8,901 nucleotides of DNA from an uncultured Oxalobacteraceae bacterium (GTDB lineage: Bacteria > Pseudomonadota > Gammaproteobacteria > Burkholderiales > Burkholderiaceae). Where the stretch lies: positions 1-8,901 of the forward strand of contig CAMLHI010000068.1 of assembly GCA_946479705.1 (NCBI GenBank), given 5' to 3'. Every line of letters begins with the position of its first letter. Within the stretch, counting starts at the first letter, position 1. Under the pieces are notes generated by a model. The model saw only the letters and a program-made list of their open reading frames with translations, did not search any database and was not told the origin of the DNA. Below, in pieces: positions 7,196 to 8,901 of this stretch. The position numbers and the translations under genes were made by a program.

Positions 7196-7248
7196 AATCT
7201 TTTGCATCTTAAAATTCGTCACGTATTCAGGCACGCTGGCAAACGCCT

Positions 7249-8064
7249 TCACTGAGCCCTTTTTGCCTGCCAAGCCGCCAATTCGGTCAACAGTTCGGCA
7301 AAGTCCACCTTCGGCCGTTGTACGCGGTAAGCGCACCAATCGATGCGCGTTGAATCGTCCAACTCACCATGTTCGGCGGCTACCAATGCTGCCTGTACCC
7401 GGCCGAATGTCACCGAAGGATCCAAGACAATCTCATCCCCGCGCTGACGCAGGAGTTCGATGATCGAGTCGGCCTCGCCATCCTGAACCAGCGCGCCAAA
7501 CTGCCGTTCCGACAGCCGCGGAATTTCGGTGGAATCGCTGCCCTCCAGATTCAGCGCTATGGTCTTCCATTTACCGTCCCGTTCGATGTAAAGCACCTCG
7601 CGCGCCCGCCCTAGCATGTGCCCTTTCTGTTCGTCCGAAAGAATCTCCAGGATTTTCGGAAGGCGCCGGGTGTCGGGGAAGCGGAAATTGAAGCGCTGCG
7701 CCTCACATGCAATGATGCACCACGCTGCAAGGCGCGCCACTAGCTGATCTATGGGTTCACTGGTGACAATGACGCTGACCATCGGCCAGCCACTGCATGC
7801 GCCAAGGACAGCTTCCATCGCAGCATTGTTCAGCCGGTAATCTACCAACAATGGCGAGACATCGCGCGCCTCATCGCTGCAACCGGGCAGGAGTTCGAAG
7901 AGCAAGCGGATGGCATCGGCTGACACCGCAGCTTTTAGGCGTCGGTGTATCCCTGGAAGAAACGCTCCATCGATCAAGAGGCACGGATGCTGCCCGGCGG
8001 GTAGCTGTGCCTCACGGTCAGCGAGCTGGGCCAGCCACAAAGAGTCGAATTTGTCGATGAACAT
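7249..8064 (-). CDS. DUF4123 T6SS adaptor/chaperone (Tap/TEC type)
   Basis: The 271-residue soluble protein matches the DUF4123 pattern: LLIDGAFLPG (29-38), DVSPLLVD (68-75), MVSVIVTSEPIDQLVARL (95-112) and FNFRFPDTRRLPKIL (125-139). DUF4123 proteins bind an effector and the tip of its cognate VgrG and are needed for loading, without being secreted in the known cases. The C-terminal half (about 150-271) is more variable in the family and is the likely effector-specific part. The ATG at 8064 follows the vgrG stop by four bases, with GGTGGA eight bases upstream, so the gene is co-transcribed with vgrG. A 65-base gap separates it from the lipoprotein gene. Its location between spike and lipase implies it loads that lipase. 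Confidence 0.88.
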   Translation of the reverse strand: MFIDKFDSLWLAQLADREAQLPAGQHPCLLIDGAFLPGIHRRLKAAVSADAIRLLFELLPGCSDEARDVSPLLVDYRLNNAAMEAVLGACSGWPMVSVIVTSEPIDQLVARLAAWCIIACEAQRFNFRFPDTRRLPKILEILSDEQKGHMLGRAREVLYIERDGKWKTIALNLEGSDSTEIPRLSERQFGALVQDGEADSIIELLRQRGDEIVLDPSVTFGRVQAALVAAEHGELDDSTRIDWCAYRVQRPKVDFAELLTELAAWQAKRAQ

Positions 8065-8068
8065 CGCG

Positions 8069-8901
8069 CTATTCCACCAAGGTGAACGCTGGCCCCGAGG
8101 CGAGCGATTTTTTCAGACAAGCGATGCAAATGCTGTTCGGGATCGCCGGCATGGGATAGGGAAGCCGCTCGGGTTCGGCGAAACTCTTTTTCCCGGCATG
8201 CACGGTGATCTTCCCCGGACATTGCACGGTGATGTTGCCGTTCTCGATCGTGATGTTCGCCCCGCCCGCCGTCGATATGCTGATGCGCTTGGCGGCGGCC
8301 CAGTCGATGTGCGCGTTCGCGCTCATCACATTGACCATGTCGCGTGCCTGCACCTTCAGCGTATCGCCCTGTGCCTGCACATCGATCGCGTCCTTCGCGG
8401 CGATCATCTGCAGTCCGATGCCGCCATCGCCAGGCTTCACGGCGCCGGCGAGCACCCCAATGGCCTGCCCGCTGTGCACGCGCATCTGCCCACCCGTGAC
8501 GAACTGCGCATCCCGCCCGCTCATCAGCGTGGCCATTTCACCGTTGGACAGCTGCACACTCTGGCCGGCCGTCACGCCAAGTCCACTCTTGGCAGAGACG
8601 GCAATGACCGGTGCGCCGACATGCGGCAGCTTGCCCTCGCCCCCACCATCGCCATCGACCATGCCCGATACAGCCCCAAGCATCGCCTTCAGCGGCGCGG
8701 CCTTGTCGTCGAGCGCGCTGGCGTTGGCCTTGCCCGCGCCCCGATGCGCGGCCAGCCCCACGGTCTCGTGCGTGACCGCCGCCTGGCTGAATGTTTCGCC
8801 AATCTTCACCGCCTGTTTGAGCATGGCGATGCCGGCCGAATTGTCACCCGCTGGATCGCGGCTGGTCGCCGAATGGCTGATCCGGTAGCTCGATACCAGC
8901 A
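8069..8901 (-). CDS. vgrG: T6SS spike protein VgrG, C-terminal part (5' end outside window)
   Basis: The frame is open to the right edge, giving about 276 visible residues without the true start; ATG 8824 is internal. The upstream residues include PAGDNSAGIAMLKQA, typical of the stretch before the DUF2345 domain. The middle (from about GAPVIAVSAKSG to ITVHAGKKSF) is the DUF2345 beta-helix extension, with repeating short strands such as LQMIAAKDAIDVQAQGDTLK and ISISTAGGANITIENG. After it comes a tail of about 36 residues, PYPMPAIPNS followed by CIAC and ending TLVE. VgrG trimers form the puncturing tip of the T6SS; the beta-helix extension and tail commonly decide which adaptor and effector bind. 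The gp27/gp5-like core is not in the window. The gene heads the operon with the adaptor, lipoprotein and lipase. Confidence 0.9.
   Translation of the reverse strand, partial: LVSSYRISHSATSRDPAGDNSAGIAMLKQAVKIGETFSQAAVTHETVGLAAHRGAGKANASALDDKAAPLKAMLGAVSGMVDGDGGGEGKLPHVGAPVIAVSAKSGLGVTAGQSVQLSNGEMATLMSGRDAQFVTGGQMRVHSGQAIGVLAGAVKPGDGGIGLQMIAAKDAIDVQAQGDTLKVQARDMVNVMSANAHIDWAAAKRISISTAGGANITIENGNITVQCPGKITVHAGKKSFAEPERLPYPMPAIPNSICIACLKKSLASGPAFTLVE

Noticed and set aside
7184..7339. Longer N-terminus for the lipoprotein gene, from ATG 7339
   Set aside because: It would overlap the adaptor gene by 91 bases and bury the signal peptide, while ATG 7183 has a strong ribosome site and an N-terminal lipoprotein signal.
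1..8901. CRISPR array, insertion sequence, tRNA/rRNA gene, or riboswitch
   Set aside because: On reading both strands I found no spaced direct repeats, transposase motifs, terminal inverted repeats or structured RNA signatures; coding sequence fills nearly all of the window.

Overview
The window looks like a chromosomal segment of a GC-rich betaproteobacterium, most plausibly Oxalobacteraceae (Massilia, Duganella or Janthinobacterium type). This rests on codon bias, on the GreB-like N-terminus at the left edge, and on the style of the two-component, diguanylate cyclase and type VI secretion genes. The genus is an inference; no rRNA or tRNA gene is present to test it.

Left part (1-4252), high GC, core-like. 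A fragment of greB (minus strand) diverges from a plus-strand group: a small membrane protein with an arginine-rich tail, a soluble PAS-containing histidine kinase of the NarX/DesK type, and its NarL-type response regulator, whose start overlaps the kinase stop (ATGA). After an intergenic gap with a hairpin and a perfect TATAAT box comes a soluble diguanylate cyclase with intact GGEEF active site and RxxD inhibitory site. The kinase and regulator form one signalling unit; the cyclase is next to it but appears to have its own promoter.

Right part (4269-8901), all minus strand. This is a type VI secretion (T6SS) effector module, read from right to left: the C-terminal part of a VgrG spike (cut by the window edge), a DUF4123 adaptor, a lipoprotein that I assign to DUF3304 and infer to be the immunity protein, and a 718-residue DUF2235 alpha/beta hydrolase of the Tle1 phospholipase type. 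The logic is spike, loader, antidote, toxin: the adaptor would place the lipase on the VgrG tip, and the lipoprotein would protect the producer's own envelope. The lipoprotein gene and the 5' part of the lipase gene are clearly AT-richer than the flanks (about 37-40% GC in sample lines against about 68% in the cyclase), which suggests that the toxin/antidote cargo was acquired or exchanged.

The cyclase and lipase genes converge with 16 bases between their stop codons. I see no CRISPR array, insertion sequence, RNA gene or riboswitch. There is no entirely new system that I can demonstrate; the T6SS cargo module is the most interesting content.
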